The translations under genes and the position numbers were made by a program. From assembly GCF_025369935.1 (NCBI RefSeq), contig NZ_CP104467.1:3417001-3481000 (forward strand): a DNA stretch of 64,000 bases. Direction: 5' to 3'. The notes beneath the pieces are model-generated. The model was not told the DNA's origin and searched no databases. It saw only the letters and a list, made by a program, of their open reading frames with translations. Origin of the DNA: Paenibacillus andongensis. GTDB taxonomy: Bacteria; Bacillota; Bacilli; Paenibacillales; NBRC-103111. Position 1 is the stretch's first letter. The number at the start of each line of letters is the position of its first letter. This document shows, piece by piece, positions 37,694 through 46,560 of this stretch.

Positions 37694-39013
37694 ATGACAA
37701 GCAATCATCCGATTATTCAAGAACGAACGGAGCGTACGCAGTGGTTTCTGCAGGATCGTTTCGGTATGTTTATTCACTGGGGACTTTACGCCATTCCAGC
37801 TAGAGGAGAATGGGTGCGCAGCGTCGAGCGTATTTCGGTAGAGGACTATCAAACGTATTATGATGAATTCGATCCTGTCCGTTATGATCCTAAGGCGTGG
37901 GCGCGTGCAGCGAAGCAAGCGGGTATGAAATATGCGGTATTGACAGCAAAGCATCATGACGGGTTTTGTTTATTTGATAGCGCTCTCACTGATTATAAGT
38001 CAACGAATACACGGGCCGGGCGAGATTTGGTTCGCGAATTTATTGAAGCGTTTCGGGCGGAAGGCTTAAAGGTGGGGCTCTATTATTCGCTAATCGATTG
38101 GCATCATGAGGATTATCCGGCCTATGGGGATCGCATTCATCCAATGCGGGATAATGAGAGCTACGCAAGAAATCCGGAGACGTTCGATCGGTACCTTCAG
38201 TATATGCATGGACAAGTAAGAGAACTGCTGACGAACTATGGCAAGTTGGATGTGATGTGGTTTGACTTCTCTTATGATCACATGAAGGGGGAGACGTGGA
38301 AAGCAACCGAGCTGATGGCGATGATTCGATCTCTGCAGCCGCATATCATCGTAGACAACCGATTGGACGCAAGCGGTGAAGAAGGCGGAACTATTTTCAC
38401 TAAAAATCCGCTCAGCTATTCGGGCGACTTTGCTTCACCGGAACAGATCATTCCACCGCAAGGCGTGACGGATGACGAAGGCAATTCGCTTCCATGGGAA
38501 GCTTGTATCACGCTGAATAATAACTGGGGGTACGCAGCCCAAGATTTCCAATATAAATCTTCAACTACCCTTATCCGGAAACTGATAGAGTGCGTCAGCA
38601 AAAATGGGAATCTGCTCTTGAACGTGGGTCCGAATGCGCTCGGCGAGATTCCGAAAGAGTCGCTGGACATTTTGGCAGAGATCGGCGATTGGGTTCAGAA
38701 AAATGGGGAAAGCATTTACGGCTGTGGGCAAGCCTACTTACCGAAACCGGAGTGGGGCAGGTATACGCAAAAGGGCAATCTGCTGTATGCCCACTTGTTT
38801 GAGGAAAGCATAGGCCCCATTAACTTGAACGGGTTGGCTGGTAAGGTTAAGAAAGCCAGGCTGCTGTCTAACGGTTCCGAGCTTTTCCTAAGCCGTCCTT
38901 GGAATGCCGCCCAGTATCCGGACGATGCGTTCATTAGTTTCGCTAAACCCGAGCACTCCAGCTATCCGCTGCCGGATCAAAGAGCTACGGTTGTGGAGTT
39001 GGAGTTACTCTAA
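37694..39013 (+). CDS. Alpha-L-fucosidase, GH29
   Basis: A 439-residue glycoside hydrolase of family 29. N-terminal WFLQDRFGMFIHWGLYAIPA, then YAVLTAKHHDGFCLFDS and the nucleophile region DVMWFDFSYD, where the first aspartate of WFD is the expected catalytic residue. No signal peptide, so it is cytoplasmic and probably acts on imported fucosylated oligosaccharides. A carbohydrate-binding C-terminal domain is short. The divergent AraC regulator probably controls it. Confidence 0.93.
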   Translation: MTSNHPIIQERTERTQWFLQDRFGMFIHWGLYAIPARGEWVRSVERISVEDYQTYYDEFDPVRYDPKAWARAAKQAGMKYAVLTAKHHDGFCLFDSALTDYKSTNTRAGRDLVREFIEAFRAEGLKVGLYYSLIDWHHEDYPAYGDRIHPMRDNESYARNPETFDRYLQYMHGQVRELLTNYGKLDVMWFDFSYDHMKGETWKATELMAMIRSLQPHIIVDNRLDASGEEGGTIFTKNPLSYSGDFASPEQIIPPQGVTDDEGNSLPWEACITLNNNWGYAAQDFQYKSSTTLIRKLIECVSKNGNLLLNVGPNALGEIPKESLDILAEIGDWVQKNGESIYGCGQAYLPKPEWGRYTQKGNLLYAHLFEESIGPINLNGLAGKVKKARLLSNGSELFLSRPWNAAQYPDDAFISFAKPEHSSYPLPDQRATVVELELL

Positions 39014-39109
39014 ACAAGGAAATAAATTAACATTTGACCGTGCCCGCATTCGATTTTAAGATGATAGTAGGAAGCTTACTATTCTTTTGGAAACGAAGGT
39101 GTATGGAAT

Positions 39110-39376
39110 TTGACTTATTTCCTCTGTTATTTACTGCTGATGAATATCGTTACGTTCATAGAAATGGGACATGACAAGGGACAAGCCAAAAAAGGTGGGC
39201 GTAGAGTGCCTGAAAAACGTCTTTTTATACTGGCTGCTCTCGGTGGCGGGATTGGCGGGTGGCTCGGTATGCGGGTTTGGCGCCATAAGACGAAACATAC
39301 CTCATTCGTCATTGGCATGCCGCTGCTTGTTGCGTTAAATAGTATATGCGTCATTCTGATAGCGATTTATATGTAG
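39110..39376 (+). CDS. DUF1294 family small membrane protein
   Basis: An 88-residue protein with two membrane helices (residues 2-17 and 66-86) and the DUF1294 signature: MGHDKGQAKKGGRRVPEKRL, then LAALGGGIGGWLGMRVWRHKTKH. Function of the family is unknown. TTG start 39110 after CGAAGGTG. Terminator at 39392-39428. Confidence 0.88.
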   Translation: MTYFLCYLLLMNIVTFIEMGHDKGQAKKGGRRVPEKRLFILAALGGGIGGWLGMRVWRHKTKHTSFVIGMPLLVALNSICVILIAIYM

Positions 39377-39391
39377 CATAGCTATATAGAC

Positions 39392-39428
39392 AAACAGTCA
39401 CCGGCAGCGGCGGCTGTTTTCTTTTTTT
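39392..39428 (+). terminator. Terminator after DUF1294 gene
   Basis: Imperfect stem AAACAGTCACCG / CGGCGGCTGTTT followed by CTTTTTTT. Confidence 0.7.
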
Positions 39429-39503
39429 ATACAAAGCCCTGAGTCAAGTTTGCGCGTTTTCATTCATAAGATAGGAGCATGACAGGTATCGGAGGTGCGA
39501 ACA

Positions 39504-39791
39504 TTGAGTTACCAGCACTATGGCATCGATCCTGCGCTCGTGGAGCGCGTAAAGTTCAAGATGAAAAATCCGGAAATCAAGGAACGCATGAAGATGCTGC
39601 TGCAGGGCGTTACGAAGGCTGATTTGCAAAATTATACAAAGGTTACACGCCTAATAGGGCTTGCTGCCGGCATTCTCGGCGAGAAGCTGAGCGGGAGCCA
39701 AACGAACCAAATTCTCGAGTTTATCCTAGCCCAAAAGATTGATCCCAACAATGCCTTTCACTTGATTAAACTATGGTCCATGTTTCGATAG
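39504..39791 (+). CDS. spoVIF: Stage VI sporulation protein F-like
   Basis: A 95-residue protein ending KIDPNNAFHLIKLWSMFR, with the SYQHYGIDPALVERVKFKMK start seen in Paenibacillus proteins annotated as SpoVIF. In B. subtilis SpoVIF (YjcC) is needed for spore coat assembly. TTG 39504 is chosen because GGAGGTG lies 7 bases upstream; the ORF extends to a GTG at 39495 inside that site. It is the last core gene before the accessory region. A weak terminator-like structure follows at about 39804-39850. Confidence 0.8.
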   Translation: MSYQHYGIDPALVERVKFKMKNPEIKERMKMLLQGVTKADLQNYTKVTRLIGLAAGILGEKLSGSQTNQILEFILAQKIDPNNAFHLIKLWSMFR

Positions 39792-39866
39792 ACTAAACAA
39801 AATGAGCCGCTTACAGGGCTAAAGATGCCCCGTTAAGTAGCTTTTTTTGTTTCCAAAAAAATTCAC

Positions 39867-39919
39867 TTGCATAACGAATACCTGTTCGGTATATAATAAG
39901 TAACACGAATATATGTTCG
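39867..39919 (+). promoter_or_regulatory. SOS promoter with two LexA boxes (left operon)
   Basis: TTGCAT (39867-39872) and TATAAT (39892-39897) are overlapped and followed by two LexA boxes, CGAATACCTGTTCG (39875-39888) and CGAATATATGTTCG (39906-39919), both close to the Gram-positive consensus CGAAC-N4-GTTCG. One box sits between -35 and -10, the other just downstream of the start of transcription. The same promoter is repeated in inverted orientation at 54981-55033. Confidence 0.9.
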
Positions 39920-39936
39920 CATATGGTGGTGGAAAT

Positions 39937-40314
39937 ATGAAAGTTAGTTCAAGTTCAAGAATTGAGACAGAAGAGGATGTTCAAATTATTAAGGAATACA
40001 CACTGCTGCCCATTTTGCTCGATATGCTGGCAAGGGACATGGAGGAGCTCAAGGTTTATAAGGATAAAATCGTGTACAATCATATTCTTTTTTATCTCAG
40101 AGAGGTTGAAATGGCTATTTATCCGGAATTACAAAGTATTAAGAGCCAGATGAAGAAACGAGATATTAAAGTTATCCATACCGAAATGAATGCCTTAGGT
40201 ATTAACGTAGAGTACAAAGTCCGAGGCTACATTCATCATTTCACGATGCTTCGCAGCTTGGTCAAGGCTGAGCTTATGACCACGCTCATGAATATGCGGG
40301 GGGGATTGCGGTGA
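39937..40314 (+). CDS. Hypothetical SOS-operon protein (left copy)
   Basis: A 125-residue mostly helical protein (ETEEDVQIIKEYTLLPILLD, then KKRDIKVIHTEMNALGINVE and RGYIHHFTMLRSLVKAELMT) of unknown function that I know only as a neighbour of UvrX/UmuC-type genes. ATG 39937 follows GGTGGTGG; the reading frame opens upstream inside the second LexA box. It is nearly the same as the protein at 54593-54964 and shares a fold-level pattern with the C-terminal part of the YolD-like protein at 52840. First gene of the left SOS operon. Confidence 0.75.
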   Translation: MKVSSSSRIETEEDVQIIKEYTLLPILLDMLARDMEELKVYKDKIVYNHILFYLREVEMAIYPELQSIKSQMKKRDIKVIHTEMNALGINVEYKVRGYIHHFTMLRSLVKAELMTTLMNMRGGLR

Positions 40315-40481
40315 GCAAACATCGCCACAGCGGGGAACGTCGCATATTCACTAAGCGACATATACGTGTTGATTACGTAAAAGAGGACATGATTAAAGCA
40401 TTTTGTTTTACCGCGAAAGCGCCTCGTGTTTTTCGGATCGATCGGATCATGGCTATACAGGAAGTGAAACGCTATGCCTGA
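40311..40481 (+). CDS. Small protein upstream of truncated polymerase gene
   Basis: GTG 40311, overlapping the previous stop, encodes 56 residues ending FTAKAPRVFRIDRIMAIQEV and KRYA. The APRVFRIDRI pattern is common in short proteins encoded before UvrX-like polymerases in Bacillales and resembles the end of a WYL-type domain. The stop codon overlaps the polymerase start by eight bases, so the three genes form a coupled operon. The inverted right-hand operon lacks this gene. Too short for routine gene calling, but position and coupling support it. Confidence 0.6.
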   Translation: MSKHRHSGERRIFTKRHIRVDYVKEDMIKAFCFTAKAPRVFRIDRIMAIQEVKRYA

Positions 40482-40800
40482 AAGGACAATTTTTCTGGTG
40501 GATGGCCAATCATTCTACGCTTCAATCGAAAAGGCCGCTCATCCTGAGCTAAAAGATAAACCGGTAGCCGTAGGCGATCCTTCACGAAGATCAGGCATCA
40601 TTCTCGCGGCTTGCCCAGTCGCCAAGTCTCACGGAGTGACAACGGCTGAAAGGGTAGGTGAGGCGCTTGCTAAATGCCCGAATTTGAACATCATTCGGCC
40701 GCGGATGCAAACCTACATTGCCATATCCATATTCATTACTGAGATCTTTGAGTCTTTTACTGATCAGGTTGAGCCGTACAGCATAGATGTTCTGTTATGA
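40474..40800 (+). pseudogene. Truncated Y-family DNA polymerase (UmuC/UvrX-like)
   Basis: The first 105 residues of a Y-family translesion polymerase: FLVDGQSFYASIEKAAHPEL, GIILAACPVAKSHGVTTAER and EPYSID. A complete polymerase would be about 420 residues (compare 53328-54596, where the same region continues SVDEQFLD). Homology stops after GATG at 40786-40789, between the Asp and Glu codons of the catalytic S-I/V-D-E motif, and the frame closes three codons later in foreign DNA. The missing 3' part is not found on this strand anywhere in the window. The product would lack catalytic residues, palm, fingers and little-finger domains, so it cannot polymerise. Confidence 0.9.
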
Positions 40801-40926
40801 TAATGTCAATGATAGATTAATAGTTTACAAAGTTACTTAAATATTAGTCTATAATGGGTTCATATATGGTAGACGATGTAACATCGATGTATACGATTGC
40901 CTATTATTCAAGTTAGGAGGATTATT

Positions 40927-42072
40927 TTGTCTAACGAAAACGAAATTCGAGTGGAAATTGCTAAATTTGGAAATGAAATGAGGTATCTAATCACTGAAAA
41001 AGGAATTCCGATGCAAGATCCTTGCCTTTGGTTGGATGTAGTAAGTATCAATAGTTACCTAACTGGTGAGCGTTATGCATACGCGTTACTCCGGTATCTC
41101 CGTTTCTTAAAAAAGAATAATTTAGATTATCTTGAAGTGGTAAGTAAAAAAGTTATTGAGGAGTACATTAAAGATCTCCTGGGGTTAGGCCAAAAAATAA
41201 TAAATATTGAAACTAAAATGACGTTTACAGCTCTAAATACTTACATTACGGTTATTAAGTCTTTCTATAACTGGTTAGAAGATGAACAGAAAGCAACCAT
41301 GAATCCTGTTTTGTATAGCAGCAGAAGAACAAGACAAGCACCTTTTGTTAATACAAAACTCCTATATGGACAGGTGTGGAACTTCACAATTAGGGAGAAT
41401 GTTTTAAGTCACATCACGTACCGAAAAAAAAGAAATCATTTGAAGTGGTATACCGAAAAAGAAATACAAAATATTAGAAAGGAACTACCTTCTTTACGTG
41501 ATGAAGTTATTTTCATGATTAGTGTAGAAACTGGTATGCGAGTTGGTGAAATACTTGGATTAAAGAAAACACACTTTAATTCATTTGAACCTTCTTTGGA
41601 AGTAGTACGTGAAGAAAACATTGAAAATGGTGCTAGGGCAAAAACTAAGGAACGACTACTAATTATAGACTATACACTGGGAAGACTCATTCAAGATTAT
41701 ATGGCCACAGAACGATATGCAACAGATGTTTATGGAACTGATTATTTATTTATTAACTCTATAGGTATTCATAAAGGTAAGCCTCTTAAGCCGCGTAATT
41801 TCTTGCGAGTTCTTAAGGATGCCGGAGAACGTTCGGGTTTACAAAGAGAAGAAATAAGAACCCATAGTGGAAGAAGTACTCGTGCCCAGCAATTAGTTGA
41901 ATTAATGAGGCAACATCCGGAAACTGGTATAACCCCTACTTTCATTGAGGAAGAAATGGGATGGAAAAGTGAAAGGACACTCAAGGTCTATGTTAAGGGA
42001 TATACAATGCGGCAAAAAAGAAAGATACTTGCGCGGGTCAAAGCGGTAAAAATAACAAAAGTTAAGGACTAA
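40927..42072 (+). CDS. Tyrosine recombinase, TnpA-like
   Basis: A 381-residue site-specific recombinase. Catalytic residues are visible as R205 (ETGMRVGEILGL), H313 and R316 (THSGRSTR) and nucleophile Y355 (LKVYVKGY); the N-terminal SAM-like core-binding domain spans about 20-130. Size and position fit TnpA of Tn554 (361 residues). TTG 40927 follows AGGAGG by six bases; the open frame before it (from 40897) contains the ribosome site. Two GATGTA hexamers lie just upstream (40875-40893), reminiscent of the Tn554 core. Confidence 0.9.
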   Translation: MSNENEIRVEIAKFGNEMRYLITEKGIPMQDPCLWLDVVSINSYLTGERYAYALLRYLRFLKKNNLDYLEVVSKKVIEEYIKDLLGLGQKIINIETKMTFTALNTYITVIKSFYNWLEDEQKATMNPVLYSSRRTRQAPFVNTKLLYGQVWNFTIRENVLSHITYRKKRNHLKWYTEKEIQNIRKELPSLRDEVIFMISVETGMRVGEILGLKKTHFNSFEPSLEVVREENIENGARAKTKERLLIIDYTLGRLIQDYMATERYATDVYGTDYLFINSIGIHKGKPLKPRNFLRVLKDAGERSGLQREEIRTHSGRSTRAQQLVELMRQHPETGITPTFIEEEMGWKSERTLKVYVKGYTMRQKRKILARVKAVKITKVKD

Positions 42073-42085
42073 GGATAGGAAACTA

Positions 42086-44212
42086 ATGGCTACTACTAAC
42101 AAAAAAATTATGCGTGAGCTGTCTTTGGCATCCTTTTTTTCTGACATTGAGGATATTCTGAATAATCAAGATGCTGAATTATTAAGAAATTTTTTATCTG
42201 AATCCACAATAAAATTTTCAAAAACTTACCCCATTTTCGAGCAAAAATATCCGCATTTGTTCGAAAGGATATTTCAAGTATGTAGTGTTATGTTTTTGAA
42301 TGATGGTACCCTCCTTTCATTCCCATCGATTTTAAGTTACTTAAGTGGATCAAAAAGTTACACGAGTTCATACCGTCCGTATCGTGCTTTTATGATGCGT
42401 ACAATGGAATGCGTTAATCCCATTATAATAACCACCTTAGGGACAGCTTTTAACGATTTTGATATTGATTCAGTAAAAAAGATTTTCATTTCACTTGGTG
42501 CATCTAAATTTATTGAACTCGTTTCTCATGAGTTGCGTTCAAGCTTTAATAATTATATTAATGCCTGTTGTAAGCAAATATTTGATGCTAATCAAGAGGT
42601 TTCTTGGAGAAAGATCTCGCGTACAGCCATTGTGGGGTATCAGTTGGATATTAAATACAGTAATGTACTTATAAATCTGTGCAATGGGGTAATTGAGCAT
42701 TGGCGTTCCAGGCAGGAAGAATCAAATAACATGACCCAAATGGTGGTAGGCTCTTCAATGTGGAATCTTCCCTACAAAGAGATTCAACAAACACGGACTG
42801 TGACTTTAGATTTTTCCGATATCCCGGAATATTTTCGAGTTGAAATCCAAGAGTATCTAGTTAGTTGGGTTGAAAAAGGAGAAAATCCATTACAACTTGT
42901 TAGACGATTCCATCATTTAAAGCCTATTGTTGCAACTATTCGAGTAACTACACCTGAAATTGTAAATTTTCTTGATCTAAGTTATGTCGAAGTAAGGGGC
43001 ATGTTTGAACACCTACAACAGCAAAGAAAAGATAATGGCAGCAAAAAGTATGCTCTTAAATCAATTCAAGGCCATATTTCAGAAGCAAGGTTATTGTTTG
43101 ATTGGATACGTTCCAAAAACAATGATACACTTAAAAACCCCTTTCGTAGATTTAAGTTTCACAACATTAACAGCTTCGTAAAAAATGCTGAATACATTCC
43201 TGAGGAGCTAATAGAGCATATATCAATTGCTATTCAGGACTGCTCACTTCAAGTGCAGCGTATTTGGTTGATTATGATGAATTCAGGTTTAAGAGTCTCA
43301 GATGTCTTGAATTTGGATGAAAACTGCTTGTTTTATAATAAAGATGAGGGTGCCTGGTACCTAAAAGGTATCACTAAAAAGACATTTAATTCTCGTAGAA
43401 AGATAGGTCTCGAAGACTATCATTCTGTTCCAATAAGTGAAGAGATTGTTAAAACAATAAATGAACAAAATCTTGAAACCCAACATCTTCGTGAAATAGG
43501 TAAAACCAAGTACATTTTTATAAAATTGGCAAAACGGAAAATGTTAGATCTCGAAATAGTTGTGACCAGACATACAAGTGCAAACATTTCAAATGCTATT
43601 AATAATGCCTTAAGGCGTCACCAAGTTAAGGATAATGACGGAAATCTTTGGGTTTATGGAAATCACCAGTGTCGTAAAACGTTAGCAGTAAACTTACTCA
43701 CCGCAGGGAGCACTACTAGCGAAGTTGGTGAAATACTTGGACACTCAGAAGAAAAAACAACACGTCAATATTATCAAGACGTTGATGCGCTAAAGATAGC
43801 ACAATTAGATCATCAACTTTTTGAGATGTTATTTGAAACAATCGATATTGAAATAAAACAAGCGTACAACCCAATAGAATTCGAGAGTCTGAAGAAAGAA
43901 ATTTTAACTGGAGCAAGACAAACGCCTGAGGGTCATGGTAGCTGCCTTAAACATGTTTCCTTCGGACCTTGCAAAAAAAAATCTTGTGTGGGATGTTCAC
44001 TTTTATTAACTGGACCACAAAAGTTACCCATGTGGAAAAAATTACGAGATGAACAAATTAATTATATTGGGTCTATGGCGAATACGATGATCGCTCAAGG
44101 GATTGCAGATTTTGAATCATTTAGAGATTTTCAATCTGAAAACCATTTATTATCCTTGTATGAAGATACCATTAGTAAAATAGAGAAATTCATATTGGAA
44201 AGGAATCTATAA
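42086..44212 (+). CDS. Tyrosine recombinase, TnpB-like
   Basis: A 708-residue recombinase with an N-terminal region of about 350 residues of unknown fold, a catalytic domain with R403 (NSGLRVSDVLNLD), H527 and R530 (NHQCRKT), LGHSEEKT and Y562/Y563, and a C-terminal cysteine cluster (CLKHVSFGPCKKKSCVGC, about 613-630) that probably binds zinc. This is the TnpB architecture of Tn554. Starts 13 bases after the first recombinase; its stop touches the next start. Confidence 0.88.
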   Translation: MATTNKKIMRELSLASFFSDIEDILNNQDAELLRNFLSESTIKFSKTYPIFEQKYPHLFERIFQVCSVMFLNDGTLLSFPSILSYLSGSKSYTSSYRPYRAFMMRTMECVNPIIITTLGTAFNDFDIDSVKKIFISLGASKFIELVSHELRSSFNNYINACCKQIFDANQEVSWRKISRTAIVGYQLDIKYSNVLINLCNGVIEHWRSRQEESNNMTQMVVGSSMWNLPYKEIQQTRTVTLDFSDIPEYFRVEIQEYLVSWVEKGENPLQLVRRFHHLKPIVATIRVTTPEIVNFLDLSYVEVRGMFEHLQQQRKDNGSKKYALKSIQGHISEARLLFDWIRSKNNDTLKNPFRRFKFHNINSFVKNAEYIPEELIEHISIAIQDCSLQVQRIWLIMMNSGLRVSDVLNLDENCLFYNKDEGAWYLKGITKKTFNSRRKIGLEDYHSVPISEEIVKTINEQNLETQHLREIGKTKYIFIKLAKRKMLDLEIVVTRHTSANISNAINNALRRHQVKDNDGNLWVYGNHQCRKTLAVNLLTAGSTTSEVGEILGHSEEKTTRQYYQDVDALKIAQLDHQLFEMLFETIDIEIKQAYNPIEFESLKKEILTGARQTPEGHGSCLKHVSFGPCKKKSCVGCSLLLTGPQKLPMWKKLRDEQINYIGSMANTMIAQGIADFESFRDFQSENHLLSLYEDTISKIEKFILERNL

Positions 44213-45880
44213 ATGCAATCTAAATTGTCCCCAAAAGGATCTAATAAAGATTTTTCTTCAAGATTGAAGTATCTACTTATTAATAAAATTGATCAACTGG
44301 GGGACTTTAATTTTTCAGATGACTCGTGGTATTACATTAAAAACCATAAAAATGCACTTCCAAAAGGGTGCTACACTATTACTTTTTATCAAGCTCCAGA
44401 CTCATACAAGGAATGGGTAAAGTACTATGCATTGTACTGTACAGCTACTCCAATAACAATTAAGAAAAAATGCTATAAAATATCGTTATTTTTAAAGTTC
44501 TTAGAAGAAAAATATAATTCTAAGGATCTTTCCAAAGTAACTCGAAAAATAGTTAATGCTTTTGAGTTTGAGTTACGACTTTCAGATGCATCAGAAACTA
44601 CGAAGCAGTTTACTTATGCATCATTACAAGAATTTTTCATCATGCTATCTGATTTTCCCGAGATGCCAAATGTTATCCCAACTAAGCACCAAAACCCTTT
44701 TAAGCAGTCAAATAATCAATCTGATCGCAGATTACCAGCGAAAGTTTTACGTACCCTTGATAAAATTATGAAAGATGATTCAGTTAATATCCCTTTAGAA
44801 CTCAGAACAGTATACTGGTTAATTCGTTCTTTTCCTAATAGGATTACTGAAGTACTTTCACTCAAACGTGATTGCTTGAAATCATTTTATAGTGAGTATG
44901 TTATTCAAATGCCTACATTTAAGTCAACTGGGAATTATGGTAGAGAAGAAACGAAACCAATACCAGTTGTTTACAGCGGTCATGGAAAATATGTAATAGA
45001 CTTAATTCGTAAATTACAGGAACAAACTGAAGGATACTTAAAGTTGTATCCCAAATACGATCATATAAATAAAGATCGTCTTTTTACTGTGCGAGTATGG
45101 AGTTTTTTTGACGATGGAGGTTGTCTTGGTGTTAAATACTACGATATGGGTAGAACAGCTTATCGATATCCCATTCGTAATTTGACTAGTGAGCATATCA
45201 ATGATTATTTTGCTGATCTTGCTATTAAAATAAATATTCGTAATGAAAATAATTCTTTGATTCAACCCACGACCCACCAATTTCGCCACCATGCTGTCTC
45301 AGATCGTTTATATACTGTGGGCTATACTATTGAACAGGTTCGTAAATTAACGGGGCATAAGAATGAAGCAATGACTAAAAAATATACCCATCAGATGATT
45401 GAGAAGCATAAAGAGATACATCTAGGACTCGCTGAGCTTCGACACCCAAATGAAAGTGCCTTTGAATTTAAAGGGAAAATTATTAATCTAGATGAAAGAA
45501 CCGTAGCACATCTTTCTAAAGATCAACGGCGTTATTTAACCTGGGAAGCTAATGGGAAAAAGGGTGTTGGAATATGTAGTGATATTTCTGGGTGCAACCC
45601 TAAAGGTACTTCTGTACATTTTGAATGCTATGCTTGTGACTGGTTTGTTCCAAAGCTCGAGTATTATGAAGATTACAAATCTGAACATGCTTATTGGATG
45701 AATGTTATTGACCGTACAGCCAACAAGCCTCAACGTTCCGCGCATTTTGAGAATGCAGTACGCAATGTGAGTTATTTAGAGCGCATAATTGATGTATGTA
45801 AAAATGGTCTTGAGCAATATACAGAGGGTTTAATTGATAACATCTCTAGTAAGATTCCGAATTTAATTCCTTGGGAGTGA
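44213..45880 (+). CDS. Third tyrosine recombinase
   Basis: A 555-residue recombinase with R210 (SFPNRITEVLSL), H355 and R358 (THQFRHHAVSD), TGHKNEAMT and Y391 (KKYTHQ), plus a C-terminal region with paired cysteines (CSDISGCNPKGT, FECYACDWF) that may be a zinc module. Classical Tn554 has only two recombinases; this extra member is shorter than TnpB but built the same way (catalytic domain then Cys-rich tail). The ATG is the base after the upstream stop, indicating coupled translation. Confidence 0.88.
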   Translation: MQSKLSPKGSNKDFSSRLKYLLINKIDQLGDFNFSDDSWYYIKNHKNALPKGCYTITFYQAPDSYKEWVKYYALYCTATPITIKKKCYKISLFLKFLEEKYNSKDLSKVTRKIVNAFEFELRLSDASETTKQFTYASLQEFFIMLSDFPEMPNVIPTKHQNPFKQSNNQSDRRLPAKVLRTLDKIMKDDSVNIPLELRTVYWLIRSFPNRITEVLSLKRDCLKSFYSEYVIQMPTFKSTGNYGREETKPIPVVYSGHGKYVIDLIRKLQEQTEGYLKLYPKYDHINKDRLFTVRVWSFFDDGGCLGVKYYDMGRTAYRYPIRNLTSEHINDYFADLAIKINIRNENNSLIQPTTHQFRHHAVSDRLYTVGYTIEQVRKLTGHKNEAMTKKYTHQMIEKHKEIHLGLAELRHPNESAFEFKGKIINLDERTVAHLSKDQRRYLTWEANGKKGVGICSDISGCNPKGTSVHFECYACDWFVPKLEYYEDYKSEHAYWMNVIDRTANKPQRSAHFENAVRNVSYLERIIDVCKNGLEQYTEGLIDNISSKIPNLIPWE

Positions 45881-45886
45881 ATAGTT

Positions 45887-46414
45887 TTGTTAAATGTAGG
45901 GCTGCAACAAGTACAACAGTTAAAACGGGATGATAGCGTGGAAAAGGTGAAATGGGCTGTGAATTTTCTTCATGATACAGAGGGATCTTCTTGTCGCATT
46001 ACAGCACTAAAAATATCTGATATTTCTGGATTAAGTCGTGCAGCACTATATAAGAAACATTTGAGACCACTATGGGATAAAACATATAAAACTGATCTTT
46101 TGGAGGTTCAAAGGAAACACAGTGCAGATATTCAACAGCGCGAAACCAGAAAACTTGAAGAAAAAATAATATCTTTAGAATTACAGCTAAAAAAAAGCCA
46201 ACATCAAGTTGATCAATTGATCCGTGAACTCGAAAATGAAAAAGCGCGTAGTAAGGTGTATAGATTAGATTTCGAGAAGATTAAAGAGCATCATCAAGCG
46301 GTTTTGCATCATAATTTACGAATATTACGGAAACTCCATGTTCGTGGCATCGACATTAGTGAGTTTGAAGATGTCGAAGTACAAGTGTTCGTGGAAAGCA
46401 AAGTATTAGACTGA
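45887..46414 (+). CDS. TnpC-like coiled-coil protein (DUF6262-type)
   Basis: A 175-residue protein with an N-terminal helix-turn-helix-like segment (ITALKISDISGLSRAALYKKH, about 38-58) and a long coiled coil (about 85-145: KLEEKIISLELQLKKSQHQVD). It occupies the position of TnpC in Tn554, which modulates transposition efficiency and orientation. TTG start 45887. The coiled coil suggests oligomerisation with the recombinases. Confidence 0.8.
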   Translation: MLNVGLQQVQQLKRDDSVEKVKWAVNFLHDTEGSSCRITALKISDISGLSRAALYKKHLRPLWDKTYKTDLLEVQRKHSADIQQRETRKLEEKIISLELQLKKSQHQVDQLIRELENEKARSKVYRLDFEKIKEHHQAVLHHNLRILRKLHVRGIDISEFEDVEVQVFVESKVLD

Positions 46415-46472
46415 CTAGGTTTTACGCGGGGAAATCGGTTGCTTTCCCAAAATAAGTTTTAGATATATGATT

Positions 46473-46516
46473 TAAAAAAATGCCAGTCAAAACACGAAAA
46501 TAAAGTGTTAGACTGG
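46473..46516. terminator. Convergent terminator between TnpC-like gene and cREC gene
   Basis: Stem CCAGTCAAAACAC / GTGTTAGACTGG with a 9-base loop; an A7 run on the left serves as the T run of minus-strand transcripts. Confidence 0.8.
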
Positions 46517-46527
46517 TGTTTGTTTAC

Positions 46528-46548
46528 TTCACTATCGTTCGCCGTTAG
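46528..46548 (-). repeat. Cassette-border-like motif A
   Basis: Minus strand reads CTAACGGCGAACGATAGTGA, 12 bases after the stop of the cREC gene and before the hairpin at 46483-46516. Related motifs occur at 47319-47339, 47813-47831, 61276-61290, 62047-62065, 62304-62320 and 62916-62937, always between or at the edge of small accessory genes. Confidence 0.6.
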
Positions 46549-46560
46549 CGGAAAGTGTGA

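Larger units (their letters stand above)
40790..46414 (+). mobile_element. Left end and transposition module of a Tn554-like element
   Basis: The left junction is defined to within a few bases by the break in polymerase homology at 40789. Four co-directional, tightly packed genes follow: three tyrosine recombinases (381, 708, 555 residues) and a coiled-coil TnpC-like protein. Tn554 encodes TnpA, TnpB and TnpC in this order and inserts at a GATGTA core in radC without terminal inverted repeats; here the junction reads GATGTT in a polymerase gene and one extra recombinase is present. A -10-like TATAAT is at 40850. The right end could not be placed; cargo probably extends at least to about 52.8 kb. 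Confidence 0.8.
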
